Source of the DNA: Micromussa lordhowensis
Taxonomy: Eukaryota; Cnidaria; Anthozoa; Scleractinia; Lobophylliidae
DNA: 64,000 nucleotides
Direction of reading: 5' to 3'
Assembly: GCA_964020085.1 (NCBI GenBank)
Contig: OZ026597.1
Span: 11,667,444-11,731,443, forward strand
The position numbers were made by a program, and so were the translations under genes. Below the pieces are notes generated by a model. That model was not told where the DNA came from, did not search any database, and saw only the letters and a list, made by a program, of their open reading frames with translations. The number at the start of each line of letters is the position of its first letter. Within the stretch, counting starts at the first letter, position 1. Shown one piece after another: positions 34,325 through 46,890 of this stretch.

Positions 34325-37300
34325 ATGCATGAAGTGGTCGAAAACAGTCGCCCTCTCCTCGACAGGATGGATCAAACTGTCACGAGGCTCTCATTGTTTG
34401 AAATGCGTTACCCCCGAACAGTTATTCCATTGCGTCATACATTATTGCACTTGGAACATGCAATGGAAGTAGCAAATGTGGTTGAAGACAGCTTTATGCC
34501 ACCTGAGGATATGATCAGAGTTTGGAAAACTCAGCTCGCAGCATTTGCTTCTGACGTACAGGAAAAGATTTTCCCCTACATTAAATGTTTATTTCCACTG
34601 GGAGAAAAAATGTATGACCACAACTCCTTAGAAAAAATGCAAACAATACATAGATTTCGAAATATCAAGTATGATGCAAAACGAGAAATGGACTGGTTCT
34701 CAGAAGAATACGACATTCCCCTCTCTCTACAAAAGTGCCCATCTCAAAAGTCAATCAGCGATTTTCAGAAACTCCTTTACGAATCGCCGTATAACCAAGA
34801 AGTTCCCGGATATGGTATGGTTCCGGACGAACTTGCCAAGCTATGTTGCGAGAGGTGGTTAACAAATGATCATATGTACTGGTTTGCAGAAAAAATCAAT
34901 TCCTCCCACCAATCAACCGTTTGTGTTTATTTAAATCATGCTGCTAACGTTGAAAGGATCGCCGAAAAGTTGTTATCTTCTCGCTCAGATACACCCACCT
35001 GTGTCCTGTTTCTTATTAACGTAGGCAGAGACGGTGACAAGAAAAACATGTCCTATGGAGATTCGTTGGGGTGGAAGATGCCTAACGATCTTCTTCAGAG
35101 ACTGCAACCGTATCTAACTTCATTTTGGTCGGAAAATATTTCCGAATACAGCATGCATTATTGTCACAATCCTGTAGGTACTACTGACGCAGGACACGCA
35201 TGCCAGGCGACATGCTCTTCACTTTTCCCTCTTCAGACAGATTCTAGTAGTTGTGGTGTAGTTGTACTGATCATGGCTGGATTAGCATTTGCAGACAAAC
35301 CATTTTTTAATAATATGCTGAGTAATGAGGAGCCACGAGCAGCATCAGCGTCTCTAACATTTAGACACCTAACTGATCCAACCAGGTTCTCGTGCTACCT
35401 TCGCCGAGTGTTGATAGCCTGGTTTGTCGAAGAAACAGTGGACAGTCGCTATCTCTTGGCAACTTGTTCTGTTACTGAAAACGAGTCTCTAAAAGTCAGA
35501 AAAGAAGGTAACGTGATTTACTTTTGATGTTGCATATATGTGAGTTTTTCCTGATGTAATCTAGTAGACATAAACAATGATAATTGAAGACAGTAAATCC
35601 TGCATGCCCATTTGCTGGAATCTAAAAAATTGCATAGAATACAATACAAAATAGAATACAATACAATGGTGTGCATAAATTTGTCGGAGTATTGGACAAG
35701 TATGGAAAATAAATTTATCCAAATATTGACTTTCTACCTGAGTTAATATTCCTATTTGTGAGCCTCTTGTTTAACATATCTGTAAGATCATCTTTCGTGT
35801 TTGTTTGCATTCCTTTGCTAGATCTACCAGATGAAATGAGTGACATTGGCCATCAAGAAAAAGAGAGAGCAGTAGACCTAACCTGTCCTGAATGCGGCGA
35901 AAAGTGTTCTAAGTTATTTAATCTTAAACGACACTTTGAGCGTCAGCATCCAGAGGTAGACCAGACCCTCCTTGATGACCTGGGTTCAGGCATGTGCAGT
36001 TGTCAGTCATGTCCCTTTAAATGCTTCCGCATGAAGGACTTTCGTAGTCATCTTAATGAGAAGCATGGTGTCATATTTCGAACGGAAAAATATCATTTAG
36101 CAATTATTTGGGTAAGAAATGATAGGACTCAAACTGTTAATAAGATGGGATTTTATGAATTAATTATAGTACCTAACCTGTCAAAAGAAGAATTATTGCG
36201 AACACGTCCGTCTTATGTTTTGAAAACTCTGTAGATCCCTGACACAAATGTTAAACGTACAATGACTTAAACCACAAGTAAGCGCTCGACTGCCCTAGTT
36301 TTGATTGCTGACAAGATATATGGCAACCCTGATAAGCCTGATAAGCAAAAGACAATACTCGCAAACAGCAAACATATATGTACACAAATATTTGCAGCTT
36401 ATCTTCAAATGGAAGTATTATCGTCATAGTTATATTTGTTATTGCGATATGAAGGATCGCTCCACTGGATATCTCAATACTTTTGTAAAAAAAACAGTGT
36501 ATTATTACTAAGGGTACAGAATAGACTTTTTAATCAAAAGAACGCTGAGTGCACAAAAGTAACTGAATCTCAGAAATAACTAGCAACTTAAGTCTCCTGT
36601 TTTCAAATTTGCGATTCAGAATTCCAAGAGTGGAAAACAGACCTGGAAGAAAGCGAGGACTGTTTCTTTGCGAAAGCCACCGGAAACAAGGAAATCAATA
36701 AAGATAACGTCCAAGTAATGTATTTCCAATGCAATCGGTGAGGATGTACTAGAAGTGCAAGCAGTATTGGTAAACCTCGCACACGAAGGTTGAAATCTCA
36801 AGGTGACTACTTGTGTGACTAGAATTATTGGACCATGGTATATAGCTATAAATTGCGTCTAAACCACTCCCCGTTGAAATGAATATTGCAACAAATATAG
36901 TAAACCTCTTTCTACCGGGCAGTTTGTTGCTCCATTTCAGACCATATGATGATAATCTTCAAAATTCTTCTTTTCAAATATTCAAATAGTCGCGTGTATA
37001 TGAATAACTAATTGTTAGATAGATAAAAGAACAGTTCTCTAGAGAATATCACGTGGTCTGTAAAGAGAAAACAAATTGCTGCACCGAAAAAGGTCTATTC
37101 AAGAACTTATTTACACGATAACTGCACAAATTCAAACGCGCTCATTGGGTAATTTATATTGTCAATATGCGGTTAGACACATGAATTTATAATTTATGCG
37201 ATGGTTTAACAAGTGAGAGCGGACAATCTTGTCTAACTAGTCCGCGGGTCCTCTAGTATGCTATCGCCTCGTAAATCCACAGCTACTTTGATAATGTTAA

Positions 37301-40300
37301 GACGAAATTTATGATCAATAACAGGACAGACGCATGAAAAGCAGACTTCTATTTAGTAAAAATGGCACACAATGCAATAGTGAAATCGTTCAGGGGCCTG
37401 TATTCGGGAAAAGTACGGAGCAACCATTCCTGAAAGGGGAGACCGAAAACCAAACTTTTCCAATTTGGCACTACAACGTTTCTGTGCGTCGGCGTCCATG
37501 CCGATTGTGACTCCTGGACATTTTTCACCTGTTATGTATAATATAACATAAAATTAGTGTTTCACTACTAAAGCATAACATTTTTAACCGAAATTGGTTA
37601 AAGCCAAACCTTCGGGAATGCTGTCACTCTTTGGGGTTGAACTTGAACACTTGGACAATAGGTGCTGTTGTTCCTTGTTTTTATTTTTCTTGCTTTTTCC
37701 AGGGACATCTAAAATTGCGACCAATTGCTCGTCAACCATGACTGTACAACTGGACCAAAACGGCAAAGCCCGTGTGAATGTGTGTTGCACACATTATGGA
37801 CACGGAAAGTCATTAGAGCACCTACGTGTACCGACGCGCCAACGTGAAATGATTGCCGCCAAGATGAAGAACGGTGTGTCAAGGCAGAGAATTCTGGACG
37901 ACATACGGGAAAGTGTCAGTGAAAACTTTCACAGACAACACCTTATAAATAGACAGGACCTCGCCAACTTTGAAAGAGCATTCGCCCTGCAGAATGTACA
38001 GCATCATAGCAACGACCTACAAAGTGTTTTAGCCTGGATAAGTGAGTGGAAGAGTGAAAAGGGAGAAGAAAGCCCAGTATTGTACTTAAAGGTACAAGGA
38101 GAGGAAGCTAAAGATGGGTATAATCTGCCAATTGATGACTTCATAATGGTTGTCCAAACACCTTTCCAGCGCGAAATGTTTCTGAAATTTGCAGTCAATG
38201 GAATATGTTGCGACAGCACTCACGGCACTAACGGATATGATTACCCCTTAACCACTATCCACGTTATCGATGAGTTTGGAGAAGGTATGCCGGTTGCATG
38301 GTGCCTATCCAATCATGAGGACATTTGTAGCCGCATGGTGGTCTTCTTTTCCGAAATCAAAATGAAGTGTGGACCGGTTCAGAACGCCTTTTTCATGAGC
38401 GACATGGCAAACCAATTTTACAATGCATGGGTTGCTATAATGGGGCCGAAACGACCAGCAAAACTCCTGTGTACGTGGCATGTCGATAAGGCTTGGAAAG
38501 AGGAACTCCGTAAGAAGGTTGGGGATGTCGTTCTGGAAGCAGAGATCTACAAGATGATCCGTACGTGTCTAGAGCAGACTTCTGAAAACTATTTCGAAGA
38601 TTGCCTTAGTGGCCTACTTAACTACCTGGAATCTGAGCCAAAGGCAGTGTGCTTTCGAAACTACTTTGTCAAAGAATGGGTTAGCAAGAAGACCCAGTGG
38701 GCCTACTGTTTCAGGTTGCGTATGGGCATCAATACAAATATGTTCTCAGAAGCTTTTCATCGAGTGTTTAAAAGAGTATACCTGGGAGGTAAAACAAACA
38801 AACGTATTGACTACTGCCTCGTGAATCTAGTCAAGTTCTCCCGCGATAAAGCATTTGATCGGGGCATCAAGCTAACAAAAGGAAAGCAGACATACCGAAT
38901 GAGGAGCATTATGGCAGAACATAGTCACAGCCTTGAGATCCCTAATTCACTGGTACAAAAGCTAACGGAAGATAAGTGGTTAATATCTTCACAAAATAGC
39001 CAACAAAAACACGAGGTCTGCATGGTGGCGCCCACTTGTGCCGACAAAGATCAGTGCAAAATGGTATGTCCCGATTGCAAGGTGTGCCCACACTTGTTTC
39101 AGTGTAACTGTCCTGACTCGCTTATAAAAGGGATAATCTGTAAGCACGTGCACGCTGTTCAGCGCGTTACTTTGGAAACTGCTACCAATCAACAGGACAC
39201 GCACCGCATCTCAAATGAACTACAATCTCTAAGTTCATACTTGAGAGTAACCCCATGTGTACAGACGACACAGATAAAGGAGAGTATCAAAGGAAAGTTG
39301 GCGTCGTTAGAACACCAAATTGAGCTATGTGATAACTTAGAAGCTCTACAGACATTAAGTAAACAGCTCAGTGCTGCTTGCAGTTGCTTCTCCGCCTTCA
39401 GCAAGTACGGGCAACTCCCAAAACAACCTTCAACTCAGCTGGATAGTCACGCAAACAAAAAGATGGAAACGCAGCGGAGATTGTATTCCACTAAAAAGAA
39501 ACGAATCAAGCGCGCAGCGGTGAGATACTCTTGTCCAACATGGGAGGAGAGGGAGACTTACCAAACAATTCTGACTGCGTTAAAACCATGCGATCCGTCC
39601 AATATTACAGATAGAACACTAGGTGAGGAATCAAAGTTATGTATACAACCAATCGAAAAAGTGAGCTTGTGTCATTTCACTGCTTTCAAAAGTAATAGCC
39701 AAATCTGTTTTAAATCATGACATCGTATATTTGGATCAAATCAATTAAAAGCTTTTAAAGTGCTAATCACATGTAATGTAACTTCTTTTTTTCCCAGAAA
39801 CACTTCGCTGCATTGCCTCTCAGAGCGCTGTAACCTCCCTTGTAGCCACTGGGAAATTAATTTCAAATGCAGACCTGAAAGGTGAAGAGTTGCCAGATGA
39901 ATTCATAGATGCAAGCGAACTCACATCAATCCAGAAATATCTGACTCCCGATGCATGGACCTCGTTGCAACAAGCAGGTACCGCTGACAACGGAAACTAA
40001 AACATTATTGTACAATTACCATAATACCTTTTAGGCTTTGGCATGGCCTGAAACTGCTGTTGGTATATTTAAGATCTCAGTCTAACAGACCTTTATTTGG
40101 ACTTTACAAACAAACAAGCACCACTGATGTAACATTTTTCACAGGTTAGCTAGGACGGTCCTAGCCTATTGTAACTAACTGTTGTCAGGAGATACGCATA
40201 TAAGGAATTTAGGAATCACACAGCCAGTTTCAATAAGACTCAGTCAGAGGACCCCCTGCTAAAAAAATAGTGCATATGATGCCTTTGTTCTGTGTTTGCC

Positions 40301-41480
40301 ACCGCATGGTCAAGATCAATATTCTAGTTAAATCCTATCTTTATTTGGGACGTAGTTTATAATAGTAGTTTGGAATGAAGGGAAATGAATGGGTTTCGTG
40401 AATATATGAAGTGCTCCACTTTTTCCCAGGGGAAAATTACGCCAACATAACAGAAATTTGAGTTCGGATGTCCTTTTGTAGAAACCACCAAATAATCAGA
40501 GTAAATTATCTCGACTGATATTTTAACTTGAGAATAAAGGATTTTCCTTTGCTTTATTCAACACAGTTGCGGAACTTAAAGTAAGCTGGACTTGTTCCCA
40601 GTGTAAGAGAGCAGTGATTTCGGACATGATTGCTTGTGATCACTGCGACAACTGGTACCACTGGTAAGAATTAAAAAAGAGAACTTTAAGCAATACATTT
40701 TTTTCTACTACATTTCCCGTATTTTGCACCCTTGGGTAACTTCCCTAATCACGTATTCACTACAGTTACTTTAGATAAAATATAATTACGCGCCTACCTA
40801 ACAATTACGATTACAGTAATACATGATATAGATCCAAGTGGACAATCAGTCAGTAAAGGGAATGATTAGGGAATGAAGTGCTGGCGCCTTCTGAACACCA
40901 ACCCAAAACCTTCTCGAGGGCTATCATTTCCAAATAATGGCAATTTGAGGGAATAAAATAAATAAAATATAAAGTGTTTTAGTGAGGGTGACAAATGTTT
41001 TTAAGTGTCAAAACAGCAAAGCTGACAAGCCTGTGACCCTCTTTCCCGGATCGAATTGGAAATTGAAGTACTGGTTTTTGTTTTTGTGGAGGAAAGAAAT
41101 GGGAGATCCAGGGGAAGGACCTACCGAGCAGGGAACGACAGGGGACGACGATATAGAAACCCAGAATAACTATTTTGTCATTCCTATTTCATGAAAGAGG
41201 GCTGCTACTTTTGAGCACACATGATATGAATTCCTCATCCTTTTTCTCTGGGAAAACTAAATGACGACAGTGTCACACTATTTACCCTGAAAGTTTCTTG
41301 CTTCTATCTTAAGTGCTCTTGAAGTTACAAAATGGGGGTGGGGCAAGTGAACCCCATTCTACAATTTTTAAAACTAAGTACATCGTGTTGTTGTACTATA
41401 GGTCATGTGTTGGAGTCACAGAAGAGCCGGAATCCTGGGCTTGTGCGCACTGTCAGACTCCAAAGAAGAAAAAATGCTGA
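34325..41480 (+). CDS. MULE transposase gene: Ulp1-like, C2H2, MULE DDE, SWIM, PHD
   Basis: Phase-matched exons: 34325-35507, 35822-36067 (or 36111), 36620-36802, 37703-39622, 39798-39977, 40567-40663, 41402-41480; about 1295 codons. Exon 1: Ulp1/C48-like domain with GDSLGW and QTDSSSCG (cysteine). Exon 2: two C2H2 fingers (CPECGEKC...H, CQSCPFKC...H). Exon 3: FAR1-like FQEWKTDLEES ... YFQCNR. Exon 4: MULE catalytic core with CCDSTHGT (D), FMSDMANQF (D), CTWH, and FSEAFHR (E), then SWIM FQCNCP-x7-CKH. Exons 6-7: PHD finger CSQCKRAV ... CDHCDNWYHW ... CAHC. Such proteins move DNA by cut and paste in the nucleus. One in-frame TGA interrupts exon 3 (36739-36741). Exon 1 starts right after a good acceptor, so an upstream exon may exist. 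No TIRs found. The exon 2 donor is uncertain. Confidence 0.85.
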
Positions 41481-41647
41481 TTAAGTGCCGGCACTGCAAG
41501 ATGCACGAAAAATGAATTGTCTATACGTGACCATCCTTTAACAACTTTAGCTGACTCCCTAATGTGACCACAAGCACACAAGCACTACCACCAAGTAATA
41601 AGCGAGTTACAGTTATGTCAGATAGAAACTTTGGGCCCGTGATCATG

Positions 41648-42270
41648 AGCTACCAGCCTTCCCTGCGTCTCTTTACCACTTCGCTTTCTATTTGCGTGAT
41701 TTGATGATCATGACGGATGCTAAGAAGGCTTCATCGATAGAGGCCGCTGGTCATAGCATTGCTTGGATTCACCATTTGGCTGGGGAGCCATCACCATCAG
41801 TGCACCCGTTGGAAAGAGATGTCCTCGCTGGTCCCCAAAGTCTTTTAGGCCACCATACTACAAAGAAGGAACCTATTACAGGTTCTCAATTGGAACAATT
41901 TGTTGATTCTGAAGCCCTGTCTATGGCTTCTTTATATGAAATTCGTTCTGTTATAATATGCCTACTGGCCTTCCGGCAGCTAAACTTATATTTGACGAAC
42001 TCGCGAAACTAATTCGTTCAGATGCTGAGCTCAATAGTGTAAAGTTGCAATTGTTTATCGAATCTAGTAAAACCGATAAATACAGAGAAGGTGCATAGGT
42101 TGTTGTAGCTGTATCAGGGAAAGCTACCTGTGCTGTTAACTCGTTGAATCGCTATCTCGATAAGGGTCAGCGTAGCCACGACAGTCCTCTTTTTTACCAG
42201 TTACTTAAGACTAAATATGGATATAAAGATTATCTGACTAGCTGTTTGTCTGTTTCTAAGGCTTAAGGCA
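41648..42270 (+). pseudogene. Tyrosine-recombinase-like pseudogene (Crypton/DIRS type)
   Basis: The first frame reads [27 protein letters not shown] and [12 protein letters not shown], a core-binding domain. After a frameshift near 41975 the protein continues [20 protein letters not shown] then TDKYREGA, a stop, and CAVNSLNRYLDKG. The position where related recombinases have FxRxxEL reads LIFDEL, so the first catalytic Arg seems lost. It is inactive. Confidence 0.65.
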
Positions 42271-42969
42271 TTTAATTTCTTTTTGTTCTCGTTGGTCTTG
42301 CCCGGTGGGACCATCTGATCTGGGGTACAGCTGGCCTGGGGTTTTCCTCTTAGGAGCAAGTGGAAATACGGAGAGGTTTTTCACCCAGCTGTTGTTCCAC
42401 TACCCCATTTCATTTAGCTTTTCTTTTTTAATGCGTATGCAGTTTATTTCTTCCTATCCGTAGTTTTTGATGTCACAAGCATTTTTTTCTTTACTATGAT
42501 GCAATAAACGAACGCTCGGTCTTGAAGCGGGCAGCACCCAAGTCAGGGTTGTTGTGTGCTTATTTAGGGGGGAGGGGGGATGCAGTTATCAGCTAGAGAA
42601 GAGTGCTTTCTCCCATCCCATAGCAATGTTGATGTTTCAAGGTGTCCGAAATAAAGAGTACTTCATCGATCACTCGAATTGGAACGTTTCAACAGTTTCT
42701 TGGGGAAGGAGAGCTCAAAAAAGGAAGCTAAGGAAGAACAAGGATAGTTGCACAGTAAATTCTCTACTTTTCGCCTAAAATTTTTTTGCCGCTATTAGGA
42801 AGATCACTATGAGCAAAAATTACCTATCTCGACAAGCGATTTACGGGAACTAATGCGGCTCATACTTGAAGAAAACTCTTTTAAATTCAAACTCACGGCA
42901 TTGCTATGAGAACGAAAACGGCTGTCACCTTCCCGTTATTTTCATGGCGGACCTTGAAAAACAACTACT

Positions 42970-43440
42970 AGGTTAGCCCAGTGAAACCCTTGGTATGGAA
43001 GAGGTTTATCGATGACTTATTTTCTTTGTGGAACATTCCAATGTAGGAAGTTTCCATTTTTGTTAACTTCGCAAATTCGTTCCACCACGCAATCAAGTTT
43101 ACTTGTGAAATGTCATCCAAAGGCGCTGTTTTCCTCAATACAGAGATATTTAAAGGGCCTCGCCTGTCACCTCTTGAAATTCTCGATCCATAAACCCACT
43201 TCAAGCCCACTGAACCTTTTCAATATAAACACTTCTCATCCTGCCACCCATTCAATACGAAAAAGGATTTTATCAAAAGAGAAGCAGTACGTCTTTTAAG
43301 AACCAACTCAGTCAAGGACAGTTTTTATAAACACAAACGAAATTTTGAACAGACTCTGTAACAGAGGCTATCCCACGGCGCTCGTTCATAAAACAATGAC
43401 TGAAATTCAGTTCTCCGCAGGAACAGCGCAGTATTTTTGC
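42970..43440 (+). pseudogene. Penelope-type reverse transcriptase fragment
   Basis: The plus-strand frame reads RFIDDLFSLW (the DD of the RT active site), FTCEMSSKGAVFLNTEIFKG, THFKPTEPFQYKHFSSCHP and REAVRLLRTNSVKDSF. Phrases like these are usual in Penelope-like elements of cnidarians. At least four in-frame stops break it, so it is a decayed fragment. Confidence 0.75.
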
Positions 43441-44023
43441 GATTGGGGGGGGGGGGGGCTAGATAAAATGTCTAAAAAATGCTTCTAGAATGGCTAAAAT
43501 ACATCAAAATATAGCAGACACAGTGAATTCTTTTATTATTTATCAGGCTAATAAACACCAAATTTGAACTAAAATAACAAAACATCGAACACAAGGACAA
43601 TCCCAATAATTACTTTTTAGCACCTTGACAAATCTAAAACAACGAATTTACCAAAGTTGCGAAAATGGTTTTCATTTCGCTGGACAAATTCATTCGCTAC
43701 ATCTACAAGCCGAACTTTTACTGTTCTTGCCTTGTGGGTATGCAATAAAGCTACATTATTAAAACGATGCTGTTTCATGTTAGCACGCGTTTCATTTTGG
43801 ATCATGTGAGCCTACTGATTGCTGATAGTAGTTGGACTGTACGACCCAGGGTGACTGCAGCTATACATCAGTCTTCGTTTGAGGTACTTCTCGAGATATT
43901 TCACGGAAATGGCGGAAACATGCCATTGCTCCGACCTTAAGGGCAGTGGTCAAAACTACTATACATGCTTGGGACCCACCAGAATTGATGGAGATGACTG
44001 CCTCTTCCTCTACCCCCCCCCCC

Positions 44024-44275
44024 CCTACTAGACACCCCTGGTCTCTTTTATAGCCCCACCACCCCCTACTAGACACCCCTGGTCTCTCCTTTAACCCCAC
44101 CACCCCCTAATAGACATCCTTGGCCTCTACTATAGCCCCACCACCCCTTACTAGACACCCCTGGTCTCTACTATAGCCCCACCACCCCCTACTAGACACC
44201 CCTGGTCTCTACTATAGCCCCGCCACCCCCTACTAGACACCCCTGGTCTCTACTATACCCCCACCACCCCCTATA
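44024..44275. repeat. 41-bp minisatellite, about six copies
   Basis: The unit is close to CCCCTACTAGACACCCCTGG TCTCTACTATAGCCCCACCAC. Copies are nearly identical and strongly C-rich on the plus strand. A diverged half-unit is seen near 44403. Confidence 0.85.
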
Positions 44276-44897
44276 ATAATTCAAACATGTTTTCTTTTTA
44301 TTTCGTATTTCGTGGCTTTATCTGGAAAACTAGCTTTAAGCTAAGCCTGCCGACCAAAGGTGGCACATGGTAATTTGGATGACCCACCCTCCCCTGAATT
44401 GAGACCGATGGTCTCTTGTTTAACCCCATTCCCCCGCCCCTTTTCTTCACGCGTGATTTACAATCTCGATTCTGTCCTTTATTGATGCAACTGAGGTAGA
44501 TGTAAGACTCTATGTAGGATGGTTACTGAGGGGCCCACTTTGTGTTTCTTGTCATGGCACGAATTGAAGTGAACGTACGTTAAGAAAAAACATATGTATC
44601 TTAGCCAGAAAACGTTCTTATACTGATTTCACCATGAACTGCAGCCCTTTTTTATATGTGCGATTCAGTTGGTCATTTTCTGTCCATTGTATGTGCTAGT
44701 AAATTCACTAAGCAACAAAACCCCTTAGTTTGTACTACAGAATATAAAAGACGAAGTATAAATTAGTGGAGACATGTCGCACAGCTCATTTTAACCAGCC
44801 AATAATATTTTACTGGCAGAGAACTAATAGCCTTAACGACAACCATGAACTGATTTGACAAACAACCATACTAATGCTAGCAAATACCTTTCTTTAG

Positions 44898-46461
44898 CTT
44901 CCCTTAGTAAAAACAAAGATTCTAGCACTATTTCCAAACCAAAGAAACAAGTTCGGAGCTCAGGAATAAAAGAAGGACAGCCATTGCCAGCTAATGGAAC
45001 CTGCAAACATTACAAGAAGAGTTTTAGATGGCTCAGGTAATGTATTGTTGGTCATTGGCGGATATTAAAAGAGTTCAGCCACAGTATTTTGGCCGCGTTC
45101 AAAGTTACTTTTTAAATTGAGGGAAACCTGGAAATAGTAGTTTACTAAGATAGAAAAAGACCAAAGAGAAACTAGTAAACCGTAAAAGAACAAGAATGGT
45201 TAAGGATGGGGAAGATTGACACAGATTACAAACGACGAACTTGAAAAAAATTAGGCTAAGTACCACTCGTCAACCGCGTGCATTGTGTTTTTTCGTTACT
45301 TTAGGTTCCCGTGTTGTGGAAAGTGTTACCCATGTGATTTATGTCATGAGGAAAACGAAGATCACGAAATGAAGTACGCGACAAGAATGGTTTGCGGCTT
45401 TTGTTCGAGAGAACAGGTTCGTGTCAACCCAGAAGTTTATCTCTAAACACCTGGACCCAGTGTTGTTAACGGATAGATAACGCTATCCACTGGACAAAAC
45501 CACTGCGGGATAACTGTTGAGAAAACAAACTACGCTATCTACTACTAGATAGTACAGTTAGTGAATATAGTCGATAGCTTTATCCATCCTATGAACAACT
45601 AGGGCCTGAGTTTCAATTTTATTTCTTTTGTTATTTTCTGTTGTCGTATTGTACATCAGTGTTGTTGTTTGTATACTGGCATGAAAGAATCCAAACACAG
45701 TATTCAGTCGATCATTGCACTTGTGTAATTCTAACCAGTTAACTGATAAATTATACTGTAGTAGACCTCAAATTTAGCTTCAACTGAATAAGATTTGCCA
45801 AATAAATATATTAGGATTCTCTACATCACAAACAAAACACTCTTAAACAACTGTTGTAGCTTGACAGGACACGAGAATTTGATTGAGCAGTCATGTGTTA
45901 TTACTATTTTTATAAAGTATGGTGATTACCATTCATGCTGCACATTGAAACAATAAAGAAACAGGCTAGCACGTTTTATTGAGTCCCTGCACTCCACGTA
46001 AAATGATGTCACGCTTTCCATTTGTTAAGACCGTGACATTGATTTCTTACCAAACTTGATTTCTGCTCTTTTCAGCCATACACACAACAACCCTGCAGTG
46101 GCTGTAAGTCGGCCGTGACCAAGTCACGCTCTGCTCACTGGGAAGGAGGTAAAGGATGTCGTGACAAGATCACCATGAGCAGGTAGGTAATCTATTTTGT
46201 AGGTAGCAAGTTGTGTCAAATCCCTTTGAACTTGCTCATTTGTACTTTCTAGTCTCTCGTCTTTGTAATGAATACTTCGCGGAAACGTTCATTACTACAA
46301 CTGTTTACAAGTCATGTTATTTCTTACTAACAGTTTGTTTTCGTCCTTTTAAATTTAGAAATGACGAGCAAAAACACAGGCAGTTGGGGAAGACAGTGTC
46401 ACGCAAGGCGCAGAAGCGGTCCGAAGGAAAGGGCAAAGGGAAGGGAAGCAAGGGGAAATGA
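44898..46461 (+). pseudogene. 5'-truncated copy of the CHY zinc-finger gene
   Basis: The last four exons are present at 44898-45036, 45305-45416, 46076-46182 and 46359-46461, with intact splice sites and reading frame. They encode the complete CHY finger and the KGKGKGSKGK tail, identical to copy A wherever I compared them. The first CxxC-bearing exons are absent because the duplication border lies in the preceding intron. No start codon with a plausible first exon is visible, so I call it a partial gene. It could still be expressed from a new upstream exon. Confidence 0.75.
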
Positions 46462-46822
46462 CTTTGTAAGGGAGGAGGGGTAGGGGCTTATTTCAGGAGC
46501 GTGCTAAGGGACTTGAAACCAATATGAAAAAACAGTCGTTTTGACAATCACTTCTAGAAAAATGGTGAGATGTTTTCGCTTGCCTATGAAAAAAACCATG
46601 CGATATTAACTAATGAAGAGCTCATAGTCAAATGAATAGCAACGTGAATAATCTCTGTTTTGTAATTTCGCCTATTTTATTATGCGTTTTTCAGCAAGAT
46701 CACAATGCAGAAAGTTGTCGAGATGCCTGTAACATTTGCTACCTCACTATACATGAAACTTTCTTGGTGTTCAGCCGACACCACGATTACCTATATTTAA
46801 CAATTATCCTGCGAAAATCGCG

Positions 46823-46890
46823 CGGAATATCGTCTGATACTTAGCCGACGACGCCGTAGGCTGAGTCGGCTAAAATCAGACGATATTCCG
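46823..46890. repeat. Hairpin, copy B only
   Basis: CGGAATATCGTCTGAT is repeated inverted after a spacer that contains a second inverted pair (TAGCCGAC / GTCGGCTA). It is probably the core of a small foldback element extending to about 47095. Confidence 0.6.

Larger units (their letters stand above)
41481..44457. other. Spacer rich in decayed mobile elements
   Basis: Apart from the recombinase and RT relics and the 41-bp minisatellite, it holds a 74-codon frame at 42554-42778 that resembles nothing known to me. G and C homopolymer runs lie at 43446-43460 and 44014-44027. I see no further gene. Confidence 0.45.
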
